From Asterionellopsis glacialis (Eukaryota; Bacillariophyta; Plagiogrammaphyceae; Rhaphoneidales; Asterionellopsidaceae): a DNA stretch of 23,921 bases. Below, one piece after another: positions 9,035 to 18,525 of this stretch (positions are counted from its first letter, which is position 1; every line of letters starts with the position of its first letter). The position numbers were made by a program, and so were the translations under genes. The notes under the pieces are model-generated. The model did not search any database and was not told the origin of the DNA. It saw only the letters and a program-made list of their open reading frames with translations. The stretch lies in the NCBI GenBank assembly GCA_014885115.2, contig WKLE02001129.1, forward strand, positions 1 to 23,921, read 5' to 3'.

Positions 9035-9628
9035 TTGAATACCATTGCGGTTCAAGTCAAAGACTTATTGACTAAGGACTCGTCTAGTAGAAACAAATGC
9101 AAATGCAATGATTATGATAAGAAATCTGATGATACCAATACTGATGTAGAACAACACTTCAACTTCAACTTTGATACCTTAAGTAAAGAAAACCAATTAT
9201 TAAATTACACTATGCCTAATCATCTGTCATGCAATACTTTCAGAGACTTGTATAGTCCAAGAAAAAGGTCTAAGACTAAGCATACTTGCCCAGTCACAGT
9301 CACGTTGATGCTAGTAAGCAAAGGATGAAGGCAGAAAACCAAACCACTTAAAGTACTTTTCTTAGATTCAGGCACTTCAGCCACCATAGTAAATAAGAAG
9401 TTTATGGAAAAGCTTAAGTGCAAGCCTGCGCCCAAGACACTTTGGAAAATCAAGGGCAGAATTTTTTCAACCAATCAAAAGGTCTGTGCAATATTCAAAT
9501 TGCCCAAATTCGATGAGCAAAAGGCCATTGAATGGGAATGTCATGTTGATGAGATGGAAGGTCAACAATCATACAATATGATAATCAGATGCAAGCTCCT
9601 AGTAGAACTAGGTATGATACTTGACTAG
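9035..9628 (+). pseudogene. Retropepsin-like protease region of gypsy element
   Basis: This is the same frame as the Gag zinc knuckle, so gag and pol were probably one fused ORF. After a linker rich in Lys, Asp and Asn and a TGA near 9328, the protease core LFLDSGTSATIV lies near 9355-9392, with the catalytic Asp-Ser-Gly. The later conserved stretch YNMIIRCKLLVELGM is near 9570-9615, where the usual form is a D/N-M-I-I-G box, so the Gly after Ile-Ile is Arg here. The unit ends at a TAG at 9626-9628. The enzyme would cleave the polyprotein. It is about 90 residues, normal for the domain. Confidence 0.78.
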
Positions 9629-9640
9629 AAACAGTGCGTA

Positions 9641-10595
9641 ATGACTTGGGAGGATGCCAAAGTCCCAATGAAATTGACTGATTATGAAATCAAGGAAACG
9701 TACAGTATGCTACAGGAACTCATCAAGCCTCAACAAGTACGCGAAGCCACTAGTTGTATGGACAAGATAGTGGCCACTACCTATGATAAGGCTGACCTAG
9801 ACAAAGTCACAAGGTTATGCTGGCATCTGCCTCCTAAGGACAGAACAGCTTTAAACATACTACTTAAAAAGTATGAACCTCTATTCGACGGTACTCTGGG
9901 TATGTGGAACATCGACCCAGTCAGTATGGAAATAAAAGAAGGCTCCAAACCCTATCACAGAAAAGCCTATCCTGTACCGCATGTATACGACTGACTACTT
10001 AGAGAAGAGGTAGACCAGCTTGTGCCCATAGGAGTACTATGAAAAGTTAAAAGGTCAGAATGGGCAGCACCTAGTTTTCCATGACCTAAAAAAAATGACA
10101 CTATCAGGTTCATTTCTGACTTTAGGAAACTGAACAAATGTATCATACAACATATGTTCCCTATTCCCCATATTCAGGAACTACTTACAAAGCTTTAAGG
10201 TTTCTCATATGTGTCATCTCTAGACATAAATATGGGATACTACAAGACTAGATGCAGATGCTGGTAAACTCTGTACAGTTGTACTACCATGGGGCAAGTA
10301 TGAATACTTACGCCTACCCATGGGAGTTGCAAGTTCAGCGGACATTTTCCAAGAGAAGATGAGCAAACTCATGTGCGGACTGGAATTTGTATGCATGTAC
10401 ATTGATGATCTATTGCTCCTTGCAATGGACATTTTCAAAGATCACATACACAAAATGGACCTGGTACTACAAAAACTACAGGAAGTGGGACTTAAAGTCA
10501 ATGCAGAGAAATCCTTCTTTGGACAAACAAAAACGGACTATCTCGGATTCCAGGCATGTTGCAAGGGCATAAGGCCACTCAACCATAAGGTCTAA
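9641..10595 (+). pseudogene. Reverse transcriptase of gypsy element, broken
   Basis: The linker and fingers continue in the protease frame: YHRKAYPVPH near 9953-9983, SEWAAPSFP near 10055-10080, IRFISDFRKLN near 10103-10135. Stops interrupt at about 9992, 10039, 10082 and 10197. Motif A is SSLDINMGYY near 10216-10245. A frameshift at about 10243 leads to LPWGKYEYLRLPMGVASS near 10285-10338, then motif C YIDDLLLL near 10399-10422, with both catalytic Asp intact. GLKVNAEKSFF and YLGF near 10490-10550 complete the thumb, ending at a TAA near 10595. The enzyme would copy element RNA into cDNA. The catalytic triad is intact but the frame is broken in at least five places. Confidence 0.87.
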
Positions 10596-10597
10596 TA

Positions 10598-11190
10598 TAG
10601 CACCCCCTACAACTACAAAAAAGATACGATCCTTTGTAGGAATGGTCAATTACTATAAGCAAACGTGGATACATAGGTCCCATATACTGACCTCTCTAAC
10701 TAAGGTACAAGGCAAAGGGGTTAAGTTTAAATGGGACAAGGAACAACAAATAGCCTTTGATAATATAAAGAAAATTATAGCCAAAGAAGTATTATTGTCC
10801 TACCTGGACTTTAACAAACCTTTCCACATATACACTGATGCCAGTAAGTATCAACTAGGGGCCATTATCACACAAGATGAGAAGCCCATAGTATGCTACA
10901 GTAGGAAACTTACAGAAACCTAAACGAAATTTGACACTCGCGATCAATAACTATTATTGATTGTGGAAGTACTTAGAGAGTACTGGTACCAACTACTTGG
11001 TCTCCATATTATCATACATACAGACCATAAAAATCTAACCTACGACAAATGTCAGACCAAACGCCACACACGCCACCTATTTTATAGGGGCAGAAAATCT
11101 TACAGCCTTACATGCTACAAAAATAAAATTTACATTCCACCAATCCTACAGAAACAAAAGGTACAATGGTACCACATGTACTGATGTTAT
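10598..11190 (+). pseudogene. RNase H of gypsy element, with internal deletion
   Basis: After a frameshift at about 10600 the frame carries FVGMVNYYKQTW near 10633-10668, FNKPFHIYTDASKYQLGAII near 10811-10870 (first catalytic Asp in TDAS), CYSRKLTET near 10898-10923, a TAA stop and a second TAA near 10950. It continues with VEVLREYWYQ and IIIHTDHKNLTY near 11009-11044 (Asp of TDHKN). Beyond this point the expected second half of RNase H, including the final Asp, is absent. The sequence passes through an unfamiliar patch to WYHMY at 11180, which belongs to the integrase approach. I infer a deletion of a few hundred bases near 11045. The domain would degrade template RNA. Confidence 0.78.
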
Positions 11191-12144
11191 CCCGTTAAGA
11201 CCCGCACCAAAGAGACAATACGACATCACTTATGGTGGCCCAAACTACGTGAACATGTAATGGCCTACTTTAAAACTTGCCACAACTGTCAACTGAACAA
11301 GACTCAAAGTAAAAAGTATGGACACCTGCCTGAAAAAGATGCAGGAGCCACACCATGGGACCACCTATGTGTAGATCTCATAGGACCCTACACTATCAAA
11401 AGAAAAGGTCATAAGGATCTTACCCTACACTGCATTACTATGATTGAACCAGCTACAGGATGGTTCAAGATTGCCCCTTGGTCCAAATGGAGCAGCATCA
11501 AAATCACGGACATAGTCAAACAACAGTGGTTGGCATGATACCCAAAGCCTATGCAAGTCACTTTTGACCTGGGCACAGAATTCACGAAGGACTTCCGTAG
11601 TATGTTAGATGATGAATACCATATCAAATGCAAACTGATCACTACCTGTAACCCACAGGCAAATGCCATCGTGGAGAGGACACATCAAGTAGTAGGTAAC
11701 ATGGTACAAACCCATGAGGTACAACATAGTACCAAAGAAAACCCTTGAGCCAGTGTATTAGCTGCCGTTGCATACGCCATATCTTCCACTTAACATACTA
11801 CTCTCCAAGCTATGCCTGGCCAGCTAGTTTTTGGTAGAGATATGATATTTAACATCCAACATGAAGCGCACTGGGAACACATACAAAGTAAGAAACAAGC
11901 TAGGATAGCTAGCAACAATCAGTGTGAGAACACCAAGAGAATCAAACACAATTATAAAGTAGGTGACAAAGCCCTACTGGAAAACGATAAGTCCAATCCG
12001 CGTAAATACAAACAACCACACAATGGATCATTTATAGTGTGTCAAGTACACTGCAATGGTACTATAACTTTGCAATGTGTACCAGTACTCGACAGAATCA
12101 ATATTCATTGCATTAAGCCTTACCATGCTGCCACTGCCGCATAA
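11190..12144 (+). pseudogene. Integrase of gypsy element, broken
   Basis: The frame is continuous with RNase H, interrupted by TGA near 11183, TGA near 11538, TGA near 11748 and TAA near 11792. The zinc-binding HHCC part is RHHLWWPKLREHV followed by CHNC near 11224-11288. The catalytic core has Asp in CVDLIGPY near 11370-11393, a second Asp in FDLGTEF near 11563-11583 (usual form D-x-G) and Glu in NAIVERTHQV near 11662-11691. A C-terminal region with QLVFGRDM near 11821-11844 and YKVGDKALLENDKSNPRKYK near 11953-12012 resembles the GPY/F-type tail seen in many gypsy elements. It ends at TAA 12142-12144, 56 bases before the 3' LTR. The stops at 11538 and 11748 stand where Arg and Trp are expected, consistent with CGA or TGG becoming TGA. 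Confidence 0.87.
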
Positions 12145-12173
12145 ACACACATTAAATAATAGATCACTGGATA

Positions 12174-12199
12174 TGGGGGTGAGTGGAGTAGGCGAGTAA
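12174..12199 (+). other. Probable polypurine tract before 3' LTR
   Basis: A purine-rich run TGGGGGTGAGTGGAGTAGG immediately precedes the 3' LTR at 12200, the place where plus-strand priming occurs in LTR elements. It is interrupted by pyrimidines, so it is decayed or weak. Confidence 0.5.
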
Positions 12200-12709
12200 T
12201 GTCAATCAACAGTAGTATGGATGTACTGTGACATGATGATGTCATGGACAAGGACAGATAAGATGACATGATGACTTCATTGAGCAGACAGATGCAAATG
12301 AGTGGTGACATGCTGTGTACATGTGAATGCTTATGTCACAAGCAAAGCGTATCAAAATCCACACTGCAGCATAAGCATGATGCATCACTTGTGAACACGA
12401 TGATGCGCTGATCCAGCGGACTCTCATTGGCTGCCTTGGGGAGTTTGGTTCACATGGTCAAACGGAACTCCATTGGAACTGAACTCTAAGTAGATTGGCC
12501 GTAGGATCCCATACTGTAATTAGGTTGAGAAGCCAAATTGGTAGATTGTCGACTGTTTGTAGCAACTAGTTAAAATAGCTCATAATTTATTCACTCTAAC
12601 AAAACTCAATCTATTTTCTTGTTAATTGCTTACCGCTTTTTGTGTGGAGTGTTAACACTATGCACTATGCTGACAACTTTTGCAAGTAATAAGAATCATT
12701 CTGATTTCA
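12200..12709 (+). repeat. 3' LTR of gypsy element, with inverted segment
   Basis: It starts TGTCAATCAA and ends CTGATTTCA like the 5' copy. The first 100 bases differ from the 5' LTR at 15 sites, 13 of them transitions. At 12623-12677 the sequence is the reverse complement of 7986-8042, including a 34-base exact stretch from GTGGAGTG to GCTGACAAC. The flanking parts are in direct orientation. Confidence 0.88.
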
Positions 12710-12931
12710 AACAACTCTTTACTTCTTACTAAATTGCCATATCTTCTCTGGCATAAACTATATCTTTAAACACCACCAAATAAAAGTCTTCTTTTCTTTT
12801 GTGTGTTGTGTGTCTGAGTGTTGTGTTTTGCTGCAATCAACTCTAACAGCATAGTAGGGCATCGTAACATTACTCCCTCTTCCAGAAGTTAATAACTTTC
12901 AAAACACAAAGACTTCTTACTCCTCAAATGA
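12710..12931. other. Short non-coding segment between LTR and Gag fragment
   Basis: No gene is seen. It contains a GT-rich run (TTTTGTGTGTTGTGTGTCTG near 12798) and GTAGGGCATCGTAACATTAC near 12854, which could be the leader of the Gag fragment that follows. Confidence 0.4.
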
Positions 12932-13520
12932 GTTTCAGAAGAAAGCTCAGGAGTTGAGTCAATAGCAGACTCTGCTGAATCCTCCTGTAATCCCTTTTGT
13001 GAAAAAAAGAAGGAGAGCTTGAAGTCAAAAGACAACAACAAGGATGAATATAAGACCATTGAGGTTTGCATTGATCCCACTGATCAAAGCTCAGATCCTG
13101 AGATAATTGAGAAGAGAGTCAAACAATTTGAGGATAGATCTGCTGAAGAGTGGATTCAGTGGAGGATTGAGCTTACTGAGGTCAAGTGGAATTATCCCCT
13201 CACCAAAGCCTCATCCAAAACCTCCATGACCTTGACACTTTTGAAGGACAGAGCAAGACAGCTTTTCCAAGCAGCCAATACCAACCACCAGAGCAAAAAT
13301 GTAACTCTCTAGAAACCAAATCAGAACGATCCTGAAGCTCTCTTTGAACTGGTACTGAACAACATAGTCAAGAATTTTTCTCCTCTAGACACAAGGAACT
13401 ACTTGAGGTACCACCTTGCCATGACTAGTTAATTTACACTTCAAGAGTTCATTGTGAGGCTTTGCCAGTTGAACAAATATTTACCATTTTTTCCAATGGA
13501 TCACAATGGTGAATTCAAAA
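12932..13520 (+). pseudogene. Gag fragment of a second gypsy-type element
   Basis: A plus-strand frame opens after a TGA at 12929-12931 and reads to about 13520, with a TAG near 13311 and a TAA near 13430. It includes EIIEKRVKQFEDRSAEEW near 13100-13155, a Trp/Leu-rich capsid-like stretch LLKDRARQLFQAA near 13240-13275, PEALFELVLNNIVKNFSP near 13330-13384 and LCQLNKYLPFFP near 13460-13495. It resembles the capsid part of LTR-element Gag but is clearly a different family from the Gag at 8076. After FFPMDHNGEFK the frame meets sequence whose minus strand reads as RT, so the Gag is cut off. A related scrap sits at 23754-23816. Confidence 0.6.
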
Positions 13521-13559
13521 TTTTGACAACAACAAACTCGTGGATAGCTTGGATAGACA

Positions 13560-14330
13560 GAAACCACTTATGTACATCTCCAATTTTCTTTGGTACAATA
13601 AATGTGGGAGCTGCCCATTCACTGTCATGGTTCTTTTCTTAAACACCTATTGATTCTAGCCTATTCATTTCCTGTTTGGTATTGGAAATGGCCTGGTGTA
13701 ATATGGTTCCATATTAGTGTCTATTTCTAGCCTGACTGGCTCAATCTTAAGTGTGCCGAGGCTGCCTCTAAAGGCTTCTGGATTCCATATTAGTGTCTAT
13801 TTCTAGCCTGACTGGCTCAATCTTAAGTGTGCCGAGGCTGCCTCTAAAGGCTTCTGGATTCTTTTGTAGGCACTTAAGCATTGTTTTTTGTTCATTATAT
13901 GTCAAATGTGTCCATTGTTGGGTAACAGCACCTAAATCAACTTTTTCATAATTAGCATCTAATATGGCTGATTGGTGTAATTATACTTCCTTGAGAACAG
14001 ATGGCTGGACAGCCATGTGGGAAAACACTTCTAATTGTGCAGGCCCATAGCCTGCATGCGGTTGGTGCTGATAATCATGTCATATTGAGCATCCACTTGG
14101 TTGGTTCTTTTGTCTATGCGACAAGACCAGGCAATGGTCTTTTTGTTGGTGAACTCTGGGAGTGTGAAATTAAATCTTGCTTTTTGCTTAGTGATAAATT
14201 TTCTACCCATGGTGGACCACTGCATAGGTTTAGGGTTTTTATATGTAATGACATCCCCCCATTCAACAAAGTTCTTTAGGATGATTGTTGCTGTAGTACC
14301 GGTGTTGAGTAGGTGCCCTAATTACTTTTA
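13560..14330 (-). pseudogene. Protease and RT start of a gypsy-type element, inverted relative to neighbour Gag
   Basis: Read on the minus strand, the protease core HLLNTGTTATIIL lies near 14275-14315, where the expected DTG is NTG (AAC at 14304-14306). QWSTMGRKFI near 14195-14225, LPEFTNKKTIAWSCRID near 14110-14160 and YDMIISTNRMQAMGL near 14035-14080 complete it, the last being the usual Y-D-M-I-I-G box with Gly changed to Ser. After a frameshift, KTMLKCLQKNPEAFRGSLGT near 13825-13885 leads to the 76-bp duplication, then RFLESIG-like sequence and SEWAAPTFIVPKKIGDV near 13575-13625, the RT fingers. RT is lost after about 13560. Two TAA/TAG stops stand between about 14320 and 14330, just before the protease. 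This copy could not be active. Confidence 0.78.
13707..13858. repeat. Exact 76-bp tandem duplication inside RT remnant
   Basis: 13707-13782 and 13783-13858 are identical base for base, each starting TTCCATATTAGTGTCTATTT. Since 76 is not a multiple of three, the duplication shifts the minus-strand RT frame. Exact identity inside heavily decayed sequence suggests a recent event or an assembly artefact. Confidence 0.95.
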
Positions 14331-14750
14331 GTTACTTACATTTGTGAAAGTAACAAAAAAAAGAAAACAAAGAACCATAAAAAGTTAAAATAATATATGC
14401 ATATGCATTACATACAGTTCTTGCTTCTTACCTTTGTTTACCATTGTATATCTATTTTTCTTAAGGTCTTTCTCCAACTCCAAACATGTTTTCTCATCTA
14501 TGTCAATGTCTGAGTCTCCAAGTATAATAAGAACTTGATTTTGGATTGAGCTTTGCACATCTGCCCTGCATAAGTTCAATGCTCTTTTTGCAATTTATTT
14601 GTATGCATTCCAATACCCTTAAATTTCATCTTCTTCCAATGAAATTTGTTCCAAAAAATGTCTGCCAAGTGTTTTGTCATTGCTTAAGTCTTTAAATTCT
14701 TGCTCTGATTTCAAGAACTTAATGGAGTGAACAAAGTGTACTTTATCTTT
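14331..14750 (-). pseudogene. Upstream coding remnant of the inverted protease-RT fragment
   Basis: In the same minus frame as the protease, 14579-14385 encodes an acidic/basic stretch with DSDIDIDEKTCLELEKDLKK and KGKKQELYVMHMH. Continuing upward, a frame near 14620-14740 reads VHSIKFLKSEQEFKDLSNDK and HFLEQISLEEDEI. I do not recognise a domain. Position immediately before the protease suggests the Gag-Pol linker of the same element. Stops near 14630 and 14595 break it. Confidence 0.35.
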
Positions 14751-15351
14751 TTACAAACATCCATAAATACTCCAAGGTGGAACCCAAATTAGAGCTAGAA
14801 CTGAGACTCTCTTGGTCTGATGCTACTGACTGCTTGTTGTACAAAACCAATGATGTTGGTACTATTGCTGGGATTCTTTGGTTATGAACTATAAGGCTTC
14901 TGATGAATTTGTTTGAGTTGTTGATTTATTTTTGTGTAACATTGTGGCTAGTCATTGACAAAATAATTCCTGGTACACCATTAATGGTGAGCCAGTAGCT
15001 GCTCTAACTGCTTGTAGGATCTACAATAATTATATAGGAAAATGAAAGTATCCAATCTTTAATAAAACACAAAAATATTTGCTCTGTCTCAAATATTTAT
15101 CTTTATTTGTAACTGGAATGTTAAAAAATATATATACAAAAATTTCAATGTAGTATCCGATATGTAACCATGATAACAACAAAATTGGTATCAGCCTGGG
15201 CCAACTTTTTAAAATTTTAGGTGTCATATAACACTTTTTGTTTTAAAAAAAGAAATAATGATTAGTACTATCATTACCTTTTTTACCTTTTTTTGAATTT
15301 TAAAAGTTTTAGAGGTTTACCAAATACCTAATAGCAAAAGATGCGCTTTCA
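14751..15351. other. AT-rich stretch without recognisable genes
   Basis: Long T and A runs (for example near 15236-15300) and no ORF with a recognisable motif on either strand. It separates the inverted gypsy fragment from the LINE-like element and may contain the 5' leader of the latter. Confidence 0.5.
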
Positions 15352-15589
15352 ATGTCACTCTTTCACCAACACACGAAAGAGGTTCCAGTACGACAAGTAC
15401 AACTGTACATACCCCAAATCTACCAAACGTATACTTCAGTATACACCACTGTAATGAAGATGATTATGCTCATCCGTCAAGGGACTGGTGGTAGTGGACA
15501 AGGCAATGGCCATGGGGACCGCTCAAGTGCTGTAACAACAGGGCCACACACATCAGGCACAATGACCCAAATGTCTTTTAACAGACACA

Positions 15590-16150
15590 ACAATGTCACA
15601 GCAACATCCCATCAAGAAGACAATGGCCCCTGGACCCCAGTATCTTGCAACAACAAGTTGGGTGCCACCATTGGCAGCAAACAAGTACCACATTCATGTA
15701 CACATGACACTTGCCAAAGGCAACAACTTCATCAATGTACTGTATCATCAATGTCTGTTCTGCAATGAGCTCTTCTGCGTCAACAAAACAACTACATGCT
15801 TCAAATGGAGGGAAGAAGAATCCAATAATGTCAATACCAAAACTAACCCTATTACGGCTGCAGCTCAACTTCCCAATGATAAACAAAAACTCTCTGAATG
15901 GATTGCAGGAACAATCACAACCACAAATAATTCTAATGCCCAAGTTCTCAAGTTCTACATGTTCATCAAAACATCTACACAATATCATCACTTTCGTTAA
16001 CTTATGAAACCATGTCTCAACGCAAACAAACACTGCATGTGGACATCAAAATTACGTACTACCAACAATCATATCCTTGCCTGGGTTAAGGATGCTCACC
16101 CTGACTGGACCCGCATAGACAAACTGAACTCATTGTCCTAAACTCAGAAT
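15590..16150 (+). pseudogene. ORF1-like protein, N-terminal part, of LINE-like element
   Basis: The frame from about 15593 reads YHIHVHMTLAKGNNFINVLY near 15687-15745, TTTCFKWREEESNNVNTKTN near 15788-15850 and SEWIAGTITTTNNSNAQ near 15893-15945. It then runs through TAA at 15998-16000 to LAWVKDAHPDWTRIDKL near 16077-16125, with a TAA near 16140. No catalytic motif is present. The combination of basic and Trp-containing segments upstream of an endonuclease suggests the ORF1 protein, an RNA-binding chaperone in other LINEs. A second frame open at 15352-15768 (His, Gln and Thr rich) overlaps and is probably partly 5' leader. Confidence 0.5.
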
Positions 16151-16159
16151 TTGCAACAT

Positions 16160-16840
16160 GTGAGATAGATCTATGTCCTCATAAGAGTCATCTTGGAAAA
16201 GGTCCCCATGCCATGTTTATCTGGAGTATTGGATTCACGTGTAGCCTCCCACAAGTGAATCCATATCTACAAGCATTGATTCAAGGATTTGTAGAAAAAG
16301 ACAAACTTCCTGAGAATCTTTGTCACATTCAAATTATACCGTATCACAAAGTTGAAGGCTTAATAACAAACAACAACATTATAGGACATGCTCGTGACCA
16401 AGACAATTCAATGGTCCAACTATGCAAGAAATCAATCATCGGATATGGAGACATGTTCACCCAACAAACTATCAAAAATGATGGCAACGATGTTGCAGAT
16501 TCCCATGCTAGCTATAGCCTTCAAGAATTTCTTCTCCTTTGTAAATCTACCAGTGGTAACCACCTCTTTCACTCCATTGAAAGTAAAGGACCTAATGGGT
16601 ATCTTGTCATCTTCAAAGAACATCTTACCCAGGAGGTTCACAACTTCTTCCATCGCATTAAGGAACACTTAACCAAAACATTTACTGAAGAATATGTAGA
16701 CACATATACCAATGCAGTAAAAGCAAATGTCAATGAAATAGACCTAAGGGATGATAACTCAGCAATATCTTCATTAGGTATGGCAGAACATACTACCAGA
16801 CTATAAAACCATGAAAGCATGCGACTTTTGCTCCTAACTT
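16160..16840 (+). pseudogene. ORF1-like protein, middle part
   Basis: The frame containing 16213-16806 continues ORF1 after a shift near 16150. It shows AMFIWSIGFTCSLPQVNPYL near 16210-16270, NLCHIQIIPYHKVEGLITNN near 16315-16374, FHSIESKGPNGYLVIFKEHL near 16567-16626 and FTEEYVDTYTNAV near 16681-16719. It reads as one folded domain of about 200 residues without a motif that I can name. It terminates at a TAA near 16804, after which the ORF shifts again. Confidence 0.5.
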
Positions 16841-17558
16841 GAAAGATGATCAAAGTGTCAACAGCAACCAATCCAGCGCATACAATCCAAGGAAACGCTC
16901 CCAGAGCACCCCTACGTATGGGGCTACGGATGATATATCATCCATAGGCTCCAAATCAGCAACCGGTACAGCTCCAAATGCATGGAACAACACCCCTAAT
17001 CTATCAAACTCTCCAGAGCCATCATCTCAAGCCACAACCACCAGTAACCTGGATGATACCACTGTATCAACACTCAAGATGGATGTTCAATCATGGTTCA
17101 ATGAGATGCAGGGAAATTCTAAAACCAAATGGGAAACTAGTATGCAAAAAGTACAATCCCTCAGCAAGAAACTCACAGAGATGATCGCCAAAAATGAAGA
17201 TGCACGACAGCAGATCACTGAACTATCCACCAAACAATCTCAAGCCACGGAAGAACAAAAACAATATCTCAAACATGCCATACAAAACAACATACAACAA
17301 TTTGTGGCTCAATCCATCAGTTAACAATTCCAACTCATGCAGGCGCAAGGACAAATCTCATCTAGTCCAAGCCAATCTCCAGCTTGCAAACAAAGGAAAC
17401 TAACCTCAAGGTCACCTCCCACTGAGTCTACAATATCTGATTCTCTCCAGGAGACTTGCACAACCACAAACAATCTCTCCAACTTATCCAAATCAGACAG
17501 ATCATCAGAAACATCAGCACCTAGGAGTACAAAACCTTCGACGGGGTTAGCACTCTAA
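16840..17558 (+). pseudogene. ORF1-like protein, C-terminal part with coiled coil
   Basis: The frame 16839-17324, reading on past a TAA to 17558, is Ser/Thr/Pro/Asn rich at first. At about 17085-17310 it then contains a long helical stretch with heptad-like spacing of Met, Leu, Ile and Val: KWETSMQKVQSLSKKLTEMI, then NEDARQQITELSTKQSQATE. A Ser-rich tail with CKQRKLTSRSPP follows. Coiled coils mediate trimerisation in several LINE ORF1 proteins; whether this one does is inference. The heptad pattern was judged by eye. Confidence 0.5.
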
Positions 17559-17699
17559 CATCCTACACCAAACAACCCAACACCACTCTTACCATCAATA
17601 ACACAATTGCCAATCCATCTCAAGCACACCAAAGCCTACAAATTACCCAGGACTCTCCTTAGAGGTCAACATTCACACATTGTGACCCACAACATCTTC

Positions 17700-18525
17700 A
17701 CATCTTTTTTATAAATCCTAATGAGATTATGTCTTCACCAATCAAGATAACTGACATCATTAACACAAGCAATGGCCTAGAAGCAGGTATGATAGGTCTT
17801 TCAGAAACAAATTATGACTGAAAAAAAAACCATTGTTGAGCAAAATATGAACACACTATCAGGCAACATACCAAATTATCACCAATATTCAAGTCCTGGA
17901 AGACCAACAAAACTGAATTTTCTACCTCAGCCATTAATCCAAATCTGACAAACAATGTGGAGGAACTCTAATGACCACCATCGGAAGATGGGTGGGACAA
18001 ATTTCAGCAGCAGGATCAGACTCGCGACTTGGCCAGTGGACTTGACAAACCCTACAAGGGGATACCAATCTGACAGTGATCACAGCATATCAAGTATGCC
18101 AAGAAGCAGGAAATTCAGGGGAACAAAGGGCCCATGCACAACAACATGCTCTTCTACTGTCTACAACATCCTATTCTGATCCCCAACAACAAATTCTGCA
18201 CAATCTCAAGAACTTCATTCAAAGTTGCCAAGACAAAGGGGATGCAATTAGTCTCCTAATTGATGGAAATGAAGAAGCCCTCTCACCAAATTCATCTCTA
18301 AAAAGAACTATGGATAGTATAAACATGACAAATTTACATCATCTACTCCATGGGGAGGGATGTCCACCAACATATATCCATGGAGCGGATCAAATTGATA
18401 ACATCTATGTTTGCCCAAAAACCGCTACATGTACTACCCAAGCAAATGTTCTTCCATTTAAATATGGCATTGATACTGATCATCAAGGTCTCTATGTAGA
18501 CCTTGACATTCAACACATTTTTTGA
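17700..18525 (+). pseudogene. APE-type endonuclease domain of LINE-like ORF2
   Basis: Reading from about 17722, MIGLSETNYD near 17790-17820 contains the metal-binding Glu of endonuclease/exonuclease/phosphatase folds. GGTLMTTIGRWVGQISAAGS near 17960-18019 and TNLTVITAYQVCQ near 18067-18105 are typical core strands. LLIDGNEE near 18256-18279 is the D-x-N pair, and YGIDTDHQGLYVDLDI near 18463-18510 carries the catalytic Asp-His. The fold nicks target DNA to prime reverse transcription. In-frame TGA codons stand near 17818, 17836 and 18045; the first is where a Trp is likely. The N-terminal Asn box, perhaps THNI near 17686, is in a shifted frame. The ORF ends in TGA 18523-18525. Confidence 0.75.

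Larger units (their letters stand above)
7562..12709 (+). mobile_element. Ty3/gypsy LTR retrotransposon, inactive
   Basis: Two direct long terminal repeats (7562-8063 and 12200-12709) flank a plus-strand internal region with gag, zinc knuckle, protease, RT, RNase H and integrase in that order. Integrase after RNase H defines the Ty3/gypsy order. Both LTRs begin TGTCAATCAA and end CTGATTTCA, so they have TG...CA ends. The 5-bp flanks AATAA (7557-7561) and AACAA (12710-12714) differ at one base and are only a possible target duplication. About 5.1 kb in all, with an apparent deletion in the RNase H region. Frameshifts lie near 8495, 8640, 10243 and 10600, and stops of all three types occur. The LTR divergence (15 differences in the first 100 bases) implies an old insertion. 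Confidence 0.9.

Noticed and set aside
7557..12714. AATAA and AACAA flanking the gypsy element as a target-site duplication
   Set aside because: They differ at one of five bases in AT-rich sequence, which is too weak to claim.
15596..16033. Minus-strand ORF of 145 codons, Cys rich
   Set aside because: It mirrors the plus-strand ORF1-like frame, which has consistent context with the endonuclease and RT downstream.
9992..17840. Many in-frame TGA codons at positions where Trp or Arg is expected, suggesting TGA might be read as an amino acid
   Set aside because: TAA and TAG also interrupt the same domains (for example near 10197, 10595, 10923 and 8290), and frameshifts are frequent. Decay explains all of it; a recoded TGA would not.
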